NCBI RefSeq assembly: GCF_029854195.1
Contig: NZ_CP122960.1
Location: forward strand, 1,928,001 to 1,992,000
Direction: 5' to 3'
Length of the DNA stretch: 64,000 nt
DNA from: Amylibacter sp. IMCC11727
GTDB taxonomy: Bacteria; Pseudomonadota; Alphaproteobacteria; Rhodobacterales; Rhodobacteraceae
The number at the start of each line of letters is the position of its first letter. Positions within the stretch are counted from its first letter, which is position 1. This document shows, one piece after another, positions 1 through 8,132 of this stretch. The notes beneath the pieces are model-generated. The model had not been told where the DNA came from. It ran no database searches and saw only the letters and a program-made list of their open reading frames with translations. The translations under genes and the position numbers were made by a program.

Positions 1-479
1 TTTTTATGTGCAGAAAGTGTTCTGACGGCGGTTTGCACATCTTGGACGACACCAGTTTCACTATTCGCAGATTGGATGGCAACACCGTGTGGTCGGAAAG
101 TGTCTTCGTCCAATTTTGCTAAAACTGGGGCTAAATCTGCAATACCAGTGTCAAAGACTGGAAATTCCTGTTCTTCGTTCAGGCCGAGGAAGCTATTCAA
201 AATAGCGTCGTGCTCAACAGTGGTCGGCAAACCAAAACCATCTGGAGCGGCCATTGCCGCTGATTCCGATGCGCCAGAGTTGAAAATTACTTGGTCACGA
301 TCTGCACCGAACGCAGCGGCCACCTGCCCCCGCGCTGTCTCTACAATCGCTTTTGCCTTACGTCCTTCGGCATGCACGCTCGACGGATTGCCGACCACAT
401 CCATCGCCGCGATCATCGCATCTCGCGCTTCTGGGCGCAGGGGCCCTGTGGCGTTCCAGTCGAGGTAGACGCGGGTCAC
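1..479 (-). CDS. Cysteine desulfurase, NifS/IscS-like (partial, C-terminus off window)
   Basis: About 159 N-terminal residues of a PLP-dependent class V aminotransferase-fold enzyme that would release sulfur from L-cysteine for Fe-S cluster assembly. The start (GTG at 479) follows a G-rich Shine-Dalgarno sequence and gives VTRVYLDWNATGP. Family marks are GNPSSVHAEGR near residue 30, NSGASES in the cofactor loop (usually TSGGTEA), VEHDAIL, and QSANSETGVVQ near residue 135. The PLP lysine and catalytic cysteine lie beyond the window edge. It sits 49 nt downstream of the iscR-like gene on the same strand, as in the isc-suf operon of Rhodobacterales. I am sure of the family; whether it acts as IscS- or SufS-type cannot be decided from this part. 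Confidence 0.88.
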   Translation of the reverse strand, partial: MTRVYLDWNATGPLRPEARDAMIAAMDVVGNPSSVHAEGRKAKAIVETARGQVAAAFGADRDQVIFNSGASESAAMAAPDGFGLPTTVEHDAILNSFLGLNEEQEFPVFDTGIADLAPVLAKLDEDTFRPHGVAIQSANSETGVVQDVQTAVRTLSAHK

Positions 480-528
480 GTTGCACCCCCAGACTTCTTT
501 TGGCCAAAAATATCCAAAACCCGACCCA

Positions 529-990
529 TCATTTCTCATCCACCATTTCGAACAGAGAAGGAACGGCGGGGCATGGGGCCATTTGGTTTGTGATGATATC
601 AGACAGCCGCGCAGAGTGCAGGAACACATAGACGTGGGCTGACAGGCTTTCCCAGAATCGATTGGACAGGGATTGTGCGCGAGAGCCTGAGGATGCGCCT
701 GAGGCCCCTGCCCCTTGGGACAAGGCATCCATGGTTTCATCAACTGCAGAAAGGATTGTGGTAAGGCGAATGGCGTCTGGGTCTTGGGCCAGTCGGTATC
801 CGCCCCCTGGACCGCGTACGCTTTCAACCACACCCGCGCGGCGTAGTTTGACGAAAAGTTGTTCGAGGTACGCGAGAGAGATGCTTTGGCGTTCTGAAAT
901 TTCGCCAAGCGACACAAGCCCGCCTTTTGATTCTTGCGCTAAATCTACAAGCGCAATGAGGGCATATCGGCCTTTTGTGCTGAGTTTCAT
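529..990 (-). CDS. iscR: Rrf2/IscR-type transcriptional regulator lacking the cluster cysteines
   Basis: A 153-residue Rrf2-family winged-helix regulator, expected to control the Fe-S assembly genes that follow it. The N-terminus (MKLSTKGRYALIALVDLA) and the wing (RGPGGGYRLA, about residues 59-68) are typical of IscR. The segment that carries C92, C98 and C104 in E. coli IscR has only Ser, Ala and Gly here (residues about 91-106), and the single Cys of the protein is C140 near the C-terminus. From memory, IscR of Rhodobacter sphaeroides also lacks the three cysteines and still binds a cluster. The start has a GGAAG Shine-Dalgarno. A palindrome of the iron-control type lies 83 nt upstream of the start. 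Confidence 0.9.
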   Translation of the reverse strand: MKLSTKGRYALIALVDLAQESKGGLVSLGEISERQSISLAYLEQLFVKLRRAGVVESVRGPGGGYRLAQDPDAIRLTTILSAVDETMDALSQGAGASGASSGSRAQSLSNRFWESLSAHVYVFLHSARLSDIITNQMAPCPAVPSLFEMVDEK

Positions 991-1072
991 GCGACTTCCG
1001 CCATGGCAAGTGTTGACGTGCGCGGTGAGAGGCCGTACTTCGGTTCAACTTGAGTGCGGCCCCCGCGCCCAA

Positions 1073-1089
1073 TTTAGAATTGTTCTAGG
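1073..1089 (-). promoter_or_regulatory. Iron-control-element-like palindrome upstream of iscR
   Basis: TTTAGAA-TTG-TTCTAGG, close to the ICE/Irr consensus of alphaproteobacteria (TTTAGAA-N3-TTCTAAA, from general knowledge). The inner 13 bp (TAGAA-TTG-TTCTA) are perfectly symmetric. It lies in the intergenic region between the iscR-like gene (minus) and the hydrolase (plus), so it could serve either. Iron control of iscR by Irr is the more natural reading; no binding is shown. Confidence 0.6.
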
Positions 1090-1170
1090 TTTTCCGAGCA
1101 GTTTAGTCAACATCGTGTGACGTTGAATTATTCATTCGGACAACCTTTCTTACGGAGCCTGATTGCACGA

Positions 1171-1824
1171 ATGCCTGAAGTCATTTTTCCTGGACCAGAC
1201 GGACGTCTGGAAGGCCGATACCATCCGCAAAAACAAAAAGACGCGCCGATTGCGATTATTTTGCATCCGCATCCCCAGTTTGGCGGGACGATGAACAACA
1301 AGGTTGTTTATAACCTGCATTATGCGTTCCATAACATGGGGTTCACCGTACTGCGGTTTAATTTCCGTGGTGTTGGCAAATCGCAAGGGGAATATGATCA
1401 GGGTATTGGAGAGCTGTCAGATGCGGCATCTGCGCTCGACTATTTGCAGGCGATGAACCCGAATGCCAAGCATTGCTGGGTCGCTGGATTTAGTTTTGGC
1501 GCGTGGATCGGCATGCAGTTGTTGATGCGCCGTCCTGAAATCTCTGGTTTTATCAGTGTATCACCGCCCGCCAACATGTACGACTTTTCGTTTTTGGCCC
1601 CGTGCCCGTCATCTGGTCTGATTATCAATGGATCTGGGGACCGTGTTGCGCCGCCATCTGATACGATTGATCTGGTGGAAAAATTGCACGAGCAAAAGGG
1701 TATCACCATCACCCACCAAGAGTTGGAAGGGGCGGGTCATTTCTTTGAAAACGAGCATATGGACACAATGATTGGCAATGTGGACGAATATGTGCGTCGG
1801 CGTTTGACAGAGACAACGCGGTAA
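1171..1824 (+). CDS. Alpha/beta hydrolase (COG2945-like)
   Basis: A 217-residue serine hydrolase of the dienelactone-hydrolase-like group. Visible are the oxyanion-hole motif HPHPQFGG (32-39), the nucleophile elbow GFSFG with Ser108, a likely acid Asp157 in GSGDRV, and His190 in GAGH. The start at 1171 (MPEVIFPGPDGRLEG) was chosen because it begins the conserved domain; an in-frame ATG at 1117 would add 18 residues without family support. A GGAG lies 13 nt upstream, somewhat far. It is transcribed away from the iscR operon. The substrate is unknown. Confidence 0.8.
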   Translation: MPEVIFPGPDGRLEGRYHPQKQKDAPIAIILHPHPQFGGTMNNKVVYNLHYAFHNMGFTVLRFNFRGVGKSQGEYDQGIGELSDAASALDYLQAMNPNAKHCWVAGFSFGAWIGMQLLMRRPEISGFISVSPPANMYDFSFLAPCPSSGLIINGSGDRVAPPSDTIDLVEKLHEQKGITITHQELEGAGHFFENEHMDTMIGNVDEYVRRRLTETTR

Positions 1825-1865
1825 ATTTTCTTGCCTTCGGCGAGGATATTTTAGCTCAAAAGAAA

Positions 1866-2966
1866 CTAAGGGGTGGCGATTTTGCCGCCCCTTTTTGGTT
1901 TTGTGATGCCTGTTGTGGATGGGGCGCTGATCGGCAGGCCGCGCAGGGTTCTGGCGGCGAGATAGGCAAAGGCTTGGGCTTCTAGCATATCCCCATCGAG
2001 GTTTAAGGACTCGATTTGGGTGACGTTGCCTGTGAGGCGATTTTGGAGTTCGTGCATGAGTGTTGGGTTTTGTGCGCCGCCGCCGCAAATGTACCAGTTG
2101 GCAGGTTGAAACGGGAGATGCGATTGGTTCGCGGCAACGCATGCGGCTGGAAGTGCTGTGAGCGTTGCGGCGGCGTCGGCATCTGAAAGGTGTTCAACGA
2201 GTGCGAGAGCATCGTGGAAGTCGTGGCGGTCTAAGGATTTGGGGGGCTTTTGCGCGAAGTACGGGCGTTGAAAGATGCGTGTGAGGATGGTTTCATCGAC
2301 GGTGCCCGTGGCCGCCAGCGCACCGTTTTCATCAAACGGTTTCTTCAGGCGCGATTGCATCAGATCGTTGAGGGGCGCGTTAGCGGGTCCTGTATCAAAG
2401 GCGAGGAGTGCGCCATCTGTTTCTGGGCTGGGTTTACTGGGGTCGATCAAGGTGACATTGCCAACGCCGCCGAGGTTTAGAAATGCGGTGGGCTCAGTTA
2501 GCCCTGCCCATTTGGCGCAGGCGAAGTGGAAGAAAGGGGCCAGTGGTGCGCCCTGCCCGCCGTGCGCCATGTCGTTGGTGCGAAAATCCCACGCCGTTGG
2601 GATATTCGTGCGTTTGGCAAGATCTTGGCCATCGCCCAGTTGGAAGGTGCGGGCGCTGTCGGGATCATGGTTTAGGGTTTGGCCATGAAAGCCAACGAGG
2701 TCGATGTTTTCGAACTCGCCGATGATATCCGCATGGGCAGATTGGATGATTTTAAGGGCGGCGTTCAGGATTTCAGGTTCGTCTTCGGGCCAGAGCCCTT
2801 GGGCCGCAGTGAGGGTTTCCATTTCGGATGTTGTGAAGGGACGAAAGGCGCTTTCGCCAAAGTCCTGGATATCCACGCCATCCGTGAGCAAAACAGCCGC
2901 ATCGACACCGTCCATGGATGTGCCAGACATCAGGCCGAGCGCGCGGATCGGGGTAAAATCTGCCAA
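1866..2966 (-). CDS. anmK: Anhydro-N-acetylmuramic acid kinase
   Basis: A 366-residue sugar kinase of the ASKHA fold. It phosphorylates and opens 1,6-anhydro-MurNAc released during cell-wall recycling, giving MurNAc-6-phosphate. The N-terminal ATP/substrate motif GLMSGTSMDGVD (residues 11-22) is diagnostic; VGFHGQTLNHDP and FLNLGGVGNVTLI are further family blocks, and CGGGAQNPTLM lies near the C-terminus. The start codon is TTG at 2966, with AGGA about 9 nt upstream. It is divergent from tyrS with only 70 bp between the starts. Confidence 0.95.
   Translation of the reverse strand: MADFTPIRALGLMSGTSMDGVDAAVLLTDGVDIQDFGESAFRPFTTSEMETLTAAQGLWPEDEPEILNAALKIIQSAHADIIGEFENIDLVGFHGQTLNHDPDSARTFQLGDGQDLAKRTNIPTAWDFRTNDMAHGGQGAPLAPFFHFACAKWAGLTEPTAFLNLGGVGNVTLIDPSKPSPETDGALLAFDTGPANAPLNDLMQSRLKKPFDENGALAATGTVDETILTRIFQRPYFAQKPPKSLDRHDFHDALALVEHLSDADAAATLTALPAACVAANQSHLPFQPANWYICGGGAQNPTLMHELQNRLTGNVTQIESLNLDGDMLEAQAFAYLAARTLRGLPISAPSTTGITKPKRGGKIATP
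1870..1896 (+). terminator. Rho-independent terminator of the hydrolase gene
   Basis: Stem GGGGTGGC / GCCGCCCC (one U-G pair), loop GATTTT, followed by five T. It lies inside the last codons of the convergent anmK gene, so the anmK C-terminus is encoded by the opposite strand of the terminator. Confidence 0.75.
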
Positions 2967-3036
2967 GGCTCTTTCCTTTCGTGGGCCAGTGTTTATACGT
3001 GGCCATTCCTTACCCTAGAAAGAAAGACAAAGACCG

Positions 3037-4287
3037 ATGACTTACAAGCCCAAATCAGAGTTTCTGCACGTGATGCAGAGCCGGGGCTTCTTGCAGGACT
3101 GCACAGACCTGGAGGGGCTCGATGATCGCCTACTCGAAGGTGTCCTTCCTGCCTATATCGGCTTTGATGCGACGGCGGATAGTTTGCATGTGGGATCACT
3201 GATCCAGATCATGATGCTGCGCTGGCTGCAAAAGACAGGGCATAAGCCGATCACGTTGATGGGCGGTGGGACCACCAAAATCGGTGATCCGTCTGGTAAA
3301 GATGAATCGCGCAAGATGATGACGCCTGAAGTTATCGACAGCAATGTTGGCGGTATTTTTAAGGTGTTTGAAAAATACCTGACTTTTGGCGATGGGCCGA
3401 CCGATGCGGTGCAGCCCAACAATGCAGAGTGGCTTGATAAATTAAACTATATCGAGTTTTTGCGTGATATCGGGCCGCATTTCACCATCAACCGCATGTT
3501 GACGTTTGAAAGCGTAAAGCAGCGGTTGGACCGTGAACAGCCGCTGACTTTCTTAGAATTCAACTACATGTTGTTGCAGTCCTATGACTTTATGGAGTTG
3601 AACAAGCGGTTTGGCTGTGGGCTGCAAATGGGTGGCTCTGATCAGTGGGGCAATATCGTGAATGGCGTCGACCTGACGCGGCGAATTTCGCAGACACAAG
3701 TGTTTGGCCTGACCACCCCCCTGCTGACCAAAGCGGATGGGTCCAAGATGGGCAAATCTGCGGCGGGTGCAATCTGGCTGAACGAGGACAAACTGTCGGC
3801 TTATGAGTTCTGGCAGTTTTGGCGCAACACGCTCGATGCGGATGTGGGCAAGTTTTTGCGGTTGTTTACCGAGATTGATCTGGATGAATGTGACCGTTTG
3901 GGCGCGTTGGAAGGCTCCGAAATCAACGAAGCAAAAGTGATTCTGGCCAACGCAGCCACGACACTGGCACATGGTGCAGAAGCGGCCGCGGCGGCAGAGG
4001 CCACTGCGAAAGAAGTGTTTGAAAAAGGCGGTGTTGGCGATGATTTGCCGACAGTGTCTTTGGATACAGCCGATGTGGGTGACGCGATTTCCATCGTTCA
4101 GTTGTTCGTGAAATCGGGGCTTTCAGGCTCCGGTAAAGAGGCCAAACGTTTGATCGCCGATGGCGGCGCTAAGTTGGATGATGTGGCGGTTACGGATGCG
4201 GGGACCATGGTGTCTGCGGATCAATTGCGTGCGTCGATTAAATTGTCAGCGGGTAAAAAGCGGCATGCGTTGGCTAAGTTATCGTAA
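3037..4287 (+). CDS. tyrS: Tyrosyl-tRNA synthetase
   Basis: A 416-residue class I aminoacyl-tRNA synthetase that charges tRNA-Tyr. The ATP-binding motif appears as HVGS (51-54, in place of HIGH), followed by GGGTTKIGDPSGK. The tyrosine and ATP site QMGGSDQWGNI lies at 197-207, the second signature is KMGKS (237-241), and an S4 RNA-binding domain fills about the last 65 residues. Length is normal for TyrRS. The upstream Shine-Dalgarno is weak (AGAAAGAAAG). Confidence 0.97.
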   Translation: MTYKPKSEFLHVMQSRGFLQDCTDLEGLDDRLLEGVLPAYIGFDATADSLHVGSLIQIMMLRWLQKTGHKPITLMGGGTTKIGDPSGKDESRKMMTPEVIDSNVGGIFKVFEKYLTFGDGPTDAVQPNNAEWLDKLNYIEFLRDIGPHFTINRMLTFESVKQRLDREQPLTFLEFNYMLLQSYDFMELNKRFGCGLQMGGSDQWGNIVNGVDLTRRISQTQVFGLTTPLLTKADGSKMGKSAAGAIWLNEDKLSAYEFWQFWRNTLDADVGKFLRLFTEIDLDECDRLGALEGSEINEAKVILANAATTLAHGAEAAAAAEATAKEVFEKGGVGDDLPTVSLDTADVGDAISIVQLFVKSGLSGSGKEAKRLIADGGAKLDDVAVTDAGTMVSADQLRASIKLSAGKKRHALAKLS

Positions 4288-4292
4288 AATCT

Positions 4293-4315
4293 GTGGGGCG
4301 CTTGAGGCGCCCCAC
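4293..4315. terminator. Hairpin between the convergent tyrS and small orphan gene
   Basis: Perfect 9-bp stem GTGGGGCGC / GCGCCCCAC with a 5-nt loop (TTGAG), 5 nt after the tyrS stop. There is no clear T run on either side, so termination may be inefficient or Rho-assisted. Confidence 0.5.
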
Positions 4316-4336
4316 GATGAATCTGTTTGATACGGA

Positions 4337-4630
4337 TCAGTTTGAAAATGTAACTGTCATTGTAAATTCGCCAGAAAATCCATCCACGTCCGCGATATAT
4401 TGATTTTCGTCAGCTGGATTTGGGTATTTGATATTCAAGCCAGCGTTTTTGATTTCTGTTGAATCAAACCCCGTTTTGTCATTGTTCACGTTAAACGTAA
4501 TGTTGTCAGGAACGCCTTTGGCGGAAAACGTGACATAGCTGCCTTGGTTTTGTGCGTTAAAGTTCGCGCTTGCCCGATGATTTTGGCCATCTTGATGTGG
4601 AGCTGTAACGAGTACTTGTTGAGTAGACAT
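4337..4630 (-). CDS. Small hypothetical protein, 97 aa
   Basis: Not recognised. The 97-residue product has no cysteine, signal peptide or membrane segment. It is rich in Asn, Thr and alternating hydrophobic residues, which suggests a small beta-rich soluble or surface protein. A good Shine-Dalgarno (TAGGAAA) precedes the ATG, supporting a real gene. The gene is AT-richer than its neighbours and its upstream region is very AT-rich, which could mean recent acquisition. It is convergent with tyrS. Confidence 0.65.
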   Translation of the reverse strand: MSTQQVLVTAPHQDGQNHRASANFNAQNQGSYVTFSAKGVPDNITFNVNNDKTGFDSTEIKNAGLNIKYPNPADENQYIADVDGFSGEFTMTVTFSN

Positions 4631-4902
4631 GTTTGTTTCCTAATCGATTATCTGGTTTCAAAAAAATTATGCAGGAATACCATAAGGTAATTTTAATCAG
4701 CACAACACTACCAAGAGTAGAAATGCGGATGGTCGTGCGTCAAGTAAATCTTTGGAGATTTTTTGGAATTACTTTTAAATCCCTGATTTCTGGATTTAAA
4801 TTTAATAAAATTCATTCTCAAATAACAAAAAGACCTTCTCTGCAAAGGGCCATAAACGGACCGACGAAGAAAAATCGCGTTAAAATTTGAGAAAAGTGTA
4901 AA
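4631..4902. other. AT-rich intergenic region
   Basis: About 270 bp of AT-rich DNA between the start of the 97-aa gene and the terminator of the cyclophilin operon. It probably holds the promoter of the 97-aa gene on the minus strand. An 85-codon plus-strand ORF here (4633-4890) has no Shine-Dalgarno and looks random. I see no RNA gene. Confidence 0.5.
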
Positions 4903-4925
4903 GGGCGCAGGACTGACCTGCGCCT
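4903..4925 (-). terminator. Terminator of the cyclophilin operon
   Basis: Stem GGCGCAGG / CCTGCGCC with a 5-nt loop (ACTGA), immediately 3' of the periplasmic cyclophilin stop. On the plus strand it is followed by six T; on the minus strand by a shorter T-rich run, so it may work in both directions. Confidence 0.75.
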
Positions 4926-4928
4926 TTT

Positions 4929-5510
4929 TTATTCAGCGATGTCGGACTTCACCTTCACCGATTTCATGTAATCAGGTTTTGCAACGGCGCCGTTTGCGGC
5001 TTCGTCGCCTTTTTTGATTGCATCAACCACGTCCTGGCCAGAAGATACTCGGCCAACGACAGTGTATTGGCCGTTCAAAAATGACCCTTCCGCAAACATG
5101 ATGAAAAACTGAGAGTTTGCGGTGTTTGGCTGTGACGAACGTGCCATGCCGACAACACCCGCGTCATAGTTGATGTCGGAAAATTCGGCTGGCAAATCAG
5201 GCAAGGCAGAGCTGCCCGTACCTGCATAACGCAGGTTAAACCCTTCGCGTTTGCCGTGTTCGACATCACCTGTTTGTGCCATGAAGCCAGGGATCACGCG
5301 GTGGAATACCACATCATCATACAGACCTTCACGCGCCAAACGTTTGATGCGTTCAACGTGTTGTGGCGCAACATCTGGCAACAATTCGATTTCGATCGTG
5401 CCTGTGCTTTCACCTGCAACTTCGATCACCAGCGTGTTTTCAGCATCTGCCGCAAACAGCGGTGCAGCGGCAAAGGCTGCCACTGCAAAAAGGGATGTAA
5501 AAAACCGCAT
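4929..5510 (-). CDS. Peptidyl-prolyl cis-trans isomerase, exported cyclophilin
   Basis: A 193-residue cyclophilin-type PPIase with a Sec signal peptide (MRFFTSLFAVAAFAAAPLFA, cut about residue 20), so it should assist folding in the periplasm. Core motifs are VFHRVIPGFMAQTGD (catalytic Arg and Gln), MARSSQPNTANSQFFIMF and FLNGQYTVVGRV. Its start overlaps the stop of the cytoplasmic paralogue (TAATG), so the two are translationally coupled. The pair probably arose by duplication. Confidence 0.93.
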   Translation of the reverse strand: MRFFTSLFAVAAFAAAPLFAADAENTLVIEVAGESTGTIEIELLPDVAPQHVERIKRLAREGLYDDVVFHRVIPGFMAQTGDVEHGKREGFNLRYAGTGSSALPDLPAEFSDINYDAGVVGMARSSQPNTANSQFFIMFAEGSFLNGQYTVVGRVSSGQDVVDAIKKGDEAANGAVAKPDYMKSVKVKSDIAE

Positions 5511-6019
5511 TATACGTCTGCCGCCACTTTGACGGAGATCATCATGTCAGGCTCTGCTGGTGGCTCGCCGCGTGTGATGGCATCAACATGTTCCATGCCT
5601 TCGATGACTTGGCCATAAACGGTGTATTGGCCGTTCAAGAACGCGTTGTCGTTGAAGTTAATGAAAAACTGAGAGTTCGCGCTGTCTGGATTTTGGCTGC
5701 GTGCTGCGCCGATGGACCCGCGTGCGTGTGGAACCTTGGAGAATTCAGCAGGGACATTGCCCAGATCAGAACCGCCCGTGCCTGCCATGCGAATGTTAAA
5801 GCTGGAATCGTTTTTGTTGCCGTTGGCCACGTCACCCGTTTGAGCCATGAACCCGTCAATAACGCGGTGGAACACAACACCGTCGTATTTGCCTGCGCGG
5901 GCCAATTCTTTCATGCGCTCTACGTGTTTTGGGGCCACATCTGGCAGCAGGTCAATTTTCACATTGCCGTCTTTAAGTTCGATGATGATGCCGTTTTCGG
6001 GGTCTTTGAAATCTGCCAT
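5510..6019 (-). CDS. Peptidyl-prolyl cis-trans isomerase, cytoplasmic cyclophilin
   Basis: A cyclophilin of 169 residues without a signal peptide. It starts at MADFKDPENG (6019), preceded by AGGAG; a further upstream ATG adds ten residues without support. Catalytic and binding motifs VFHRVIDGFMAQTGD, ARSQNPDSANSQFFINF and FLNGQYTVYGQV are intact. First of the two-gene cyclophilin operon, with coaD upstream on the same strand. Confidence 0.93.
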   Translation of the reverse strand: MADFKDPENGIIIELKDGNVKIDLLPDVAPKHVERMKELARAGKYDGVVFHRVIDGFMAQTGDVANGNKNDSSFNIRMAGTGGSDLGNVPAEFSKVPHARGSIGAARSQNPDSANSQFFINFNDNAFLNGQYTVYGQVIEGMEHVDAITRGEPPAEPDMMISVKVAADV

Positions 6020-6109
6020 TTTGGGCTCCTGTAGTGCAATTTGGCGCACCCTAGTAGATGCGTTAAAGAAGGGAAAGTGCGGTTTCGTCGCGGTGCGAAC
6101 AATTGCGCG

Positions 6110-6604
6110 TTATTTGGCGTATTTCGCCTTGAGCGCGGTTGCCACTTCGGCTGGGACGAACTTGGAAATGTCCCCATCGAGGCGGCAAATCTCTTTTACC
6201 AGTTTGGATGCAATTGACTGGTATTCAGCGTCTGCCATCAGGAAGACGGTTTCGATATCGTCGTTCATGGCACGGTTCATGCCGACCATTTGATATTCAT
6301 ATTCGAAATCGGCGACAGCGCGCAGGCCACGGATAATCACGGTTGCGCCCACATCTTGGGCACATTGGATCAGCAGGTTTTCAAAGGGGTGTACGACGAT
6401 TTCAACGCCTAAGTCCTTGGCAATGCCTCCACATGTGCTTTCGACCATGGCGACCCGTTCTTCGAGTGTGAACAAAGGTCCCTTATCGCGGTTAATGGCA
6501 ACGCCAATGACCAAACGATCCACCAAGGAACAGGCGCGGCGGAAGATATCCAAGTGGCCTTCGGTCACGGGATCGAACGTTCCAGGGTACAGACCAGTGC
6601 GCAT
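6110..6604 (-). CDS. coaD: Phosphopantetheine adenylyltransferase
   Basis: A 164-residue nucleotidyltransferase that makes dephospho-CoA from 4'-phosphopantetheine and ATP, the penultimate step of coenzyme A synthesis. The N-terminal YPGTFDPVTEGHLDI carries the T/HxGH ATP site (TEGH), RGLRAVADFEYEYQM is the substrate region, and SIASKLVKEIC is the C-terminal block. Length is exactly that of the family. It lies 90 bp upstream of the cyclophilin pair. Confidence 0.97.
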   Translation of the reverse strand: MRTGLYPGTFDPVTEGHLDIFRRACSLVDRLVIGVAINRDKGPLFTLEERVAMVESTCGGIAKDLGVEIVVHPFENLLIQCAQDVGATVIIRGLRAVADFEYEYQMVGMNRAMNDDIETVFLMADAEYQSIASKLVKEICRLDGDISKFVPAEVATALKAKYAK

Positions 6605-6696
6605 AATGGGCCTCTTGCTCAGTTTCGTGGCAGATGGATGCGGTGAAGTGTCCGCAATTGCAAGGGAAAATCGGTTTTAACGGTATCGACGTTTCG

Positions 6697-7131
6697 TCAA
6701 TGACCCATGATCATGCCTTGGAGGGCTTCTTTTTCCGTGTTGATTTCAGACAGGCGCGCACTGACGATATCGCCGATTGAAACGATGCCAACCATCGTGC
6801 TGCCATCCATGACGGGCATATGGCGAAAGCGATTTTCAGTCATGATGCTGAGAACGGACTCTGCGGTTTCGCTGCCCGTTGTGGTGATGATTTTGGCGGT
6901 CATGAGATCGCTGACCTGATCAGACATACAGGCCACGCCGCGTTTGCCAAGTTCACGCACGATGTCGCGTTCGGACAGAATGCCCACAACATCCGCGCCT
7001 GTGTTTGACACAACCAAGGCGCCGATGCGTTTGGATGACAAAAGATTTGCGGCGTCACTGACGGTGCTGTCTGGCTTGATCGTTGTGATCGGACCAGATG
7101 TTTTGCCTGCGAGGATTTGTTTGATGAGCAT
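6697..7131 (-). CDS. CBS-domain protein
   Basis: A 144-residue protein made almost entirely of two CBS motifs (about 15-65 and 80-135), which usually bind adenine nucleotides. The start at 7131 (MLIKQILAGK) is set by a strong AGGAGG seven bases upstream; the longer frame begins 16 codons earlier. Two-CBS proteins of this size are common in alphaproteobacteria and their partners are mostly unknown. No fused catalytic or transporter domain is present. Confidence 0.9.
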   Translation of the reverse strand: MLIKQILAGKTSGPITTIKPDSTVSDAANLLSSKRIGALVVSNTGADVVGILSERDIVRELGKRGVACMSDQVSDLMTAKIITTTGSETAESVLSIMTENRFRHMPVMDGSTMVGIVSIGDIVSARLSEINTEKEALQGMIMGH

Positions 7132-7203
7132 AAGTGACCTCCTAAAGCCAGTTGCGAGCGCCTGAATTGGTCCTTTCAATGGTGACGAGCCAGCGACAGG
7201 CTG

Positions 7204-8109
7204 TCAAGCGGCGGCTTCGAGGCGTTTGATTTCTTGGCGAATTTTGGTGATCAATTGACCTGCAATGCGATTGAGCCGTTCCACTTTGCGATCATCATGG
7301 TGGCGGACCAGATAAAACGACCGCTTTAAGGAGATTTGATCCATCAGGATGCGTTGTAGATCGGGGAATGTTGGGATGGCAAAGTCATGCACAATGCAAA
7401 CCCCTGCCCCACGGCGCGCCCAGTTCAGTTGGACGGAGAAGCTGTTTGAAGTGAGCGGCGCACGAATGTTTTGGCCAAGTTCGCCCATGTAATCGAGTTC
7501 GTCGTCAAAAATCAGGTCGTTGATATAGCCGATCAAGCGGTGACCTTTGAGATCGTCGATGGTTTCGATTTTCGGATGATTGGCAAGGTAATCAGGCGTG
7601 GCAGCGAGATGGAGGCTGTAATCGGAGATTTTCTGCACCGACAGCCGCCCTGCGTTTGGGGGTGATACGGTGATGGCCATGTCTGCTTCTTGTTTAGAAA
7701 GGTTGAGAACACGGGGTAAGGCCACGATCTGAATGTCGAGAGACGGGTTTTCATCGCAAAGTTCCGCGCAGACTTGGGGCAGAAGGTAATTCGCGGACCC
7801 ATCAGGCGCGCCGATGCGGATAGAGCCAGAGAGTTGGTCTGCTTGGTTCTGCACCTCTCCTTGGGCGGAGCGCACGGCGCGGTTCATGCCCTCTACATGA
7901 TCGAGCAGCCGTGTGCCCGCGTCGGTAAGTGCGTAGCCTTGGGGAGATTTGACGAATAGGCGGGCGTTCATATCTTCTTCGAGCCGCGTAATGCGACGGG
8001 ACAGTGTAGCGGGGTCCATGCGCAAGGTTTTGGCAGCAGCGGTAAGGCTTGCAGCCTCTGCCACGTGAAAAAAGACGCGCAGGTCGTCCCAGCGGAGGTT
8101 TTCTGACAT
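7204..8109 (-). CDS. LysR-family regulator, divergent from mmsA
   Basis: A 301-residue LysR-type regulator. The N-terminal helix-turn-helix is WDDLRVFFHVAEAASLTAAAKTLRMDPATLSRRI and the rest is the ligand-binding domain. The start at 8109 has AAGGAGA upstream. It is divergent from mmsA with 104 bp between, which suggests that it controls mmsA and perhaps the valine degradation genes; this is inference. TTGCA/TGCAA elements in the shared region are candidate operators. Confidence 0.9.
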   Translation of the reverse strand: MSENLRWDDLRVFFHVAEAASLTAAAKTLRMDPATLSRRITRLEEDMNARLFVKSPQGYALTDAGTRLLDHVEGMNRAVRSAQGEVQNQADQLSGSIRIGAPDGSANYLLPQVCAELCDENPSLDIQIVALPRVLNLSKQEADMAITVSPPNAGRLSVQKISDYSLHLAATPDYLANHPKIETIDDLKGHRLIGYINDLIFDDELDYMGELGQNIRAPLTSNSFSVQLNWARRGAGVCIVHDFAIPTFPDLQRILMDQISLKRSFYLVRHHDDRKVERLNRIAGQLITKIRQEIKRLEAAA

Positions 8110-8118
8110 GATTTCTCC

Positions 8119-8132
8119 TTGCAAAAATGCAA
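8119..8132. promoter_or_regulatory. Palindrome in the lysR-mmsA intergenic region
   Basis: TTGCA-AAAA-TGCAA, just upstream of the LysR start, with a further TGCAAG at about 8170. Its place and symmetry fit an autoregulatory LysR site; it also overlaps the LysR Shine-Dalgarno region. Confidence 0.4.

Noticed and set aside
4633..4890. 85-codon plus-strand ORF in the AT-rich intergenic region
   Set aside because: No Shine-Dalgarno, random-looking composition, and it overlaps the promoter region of the opposing 97-aa gene.
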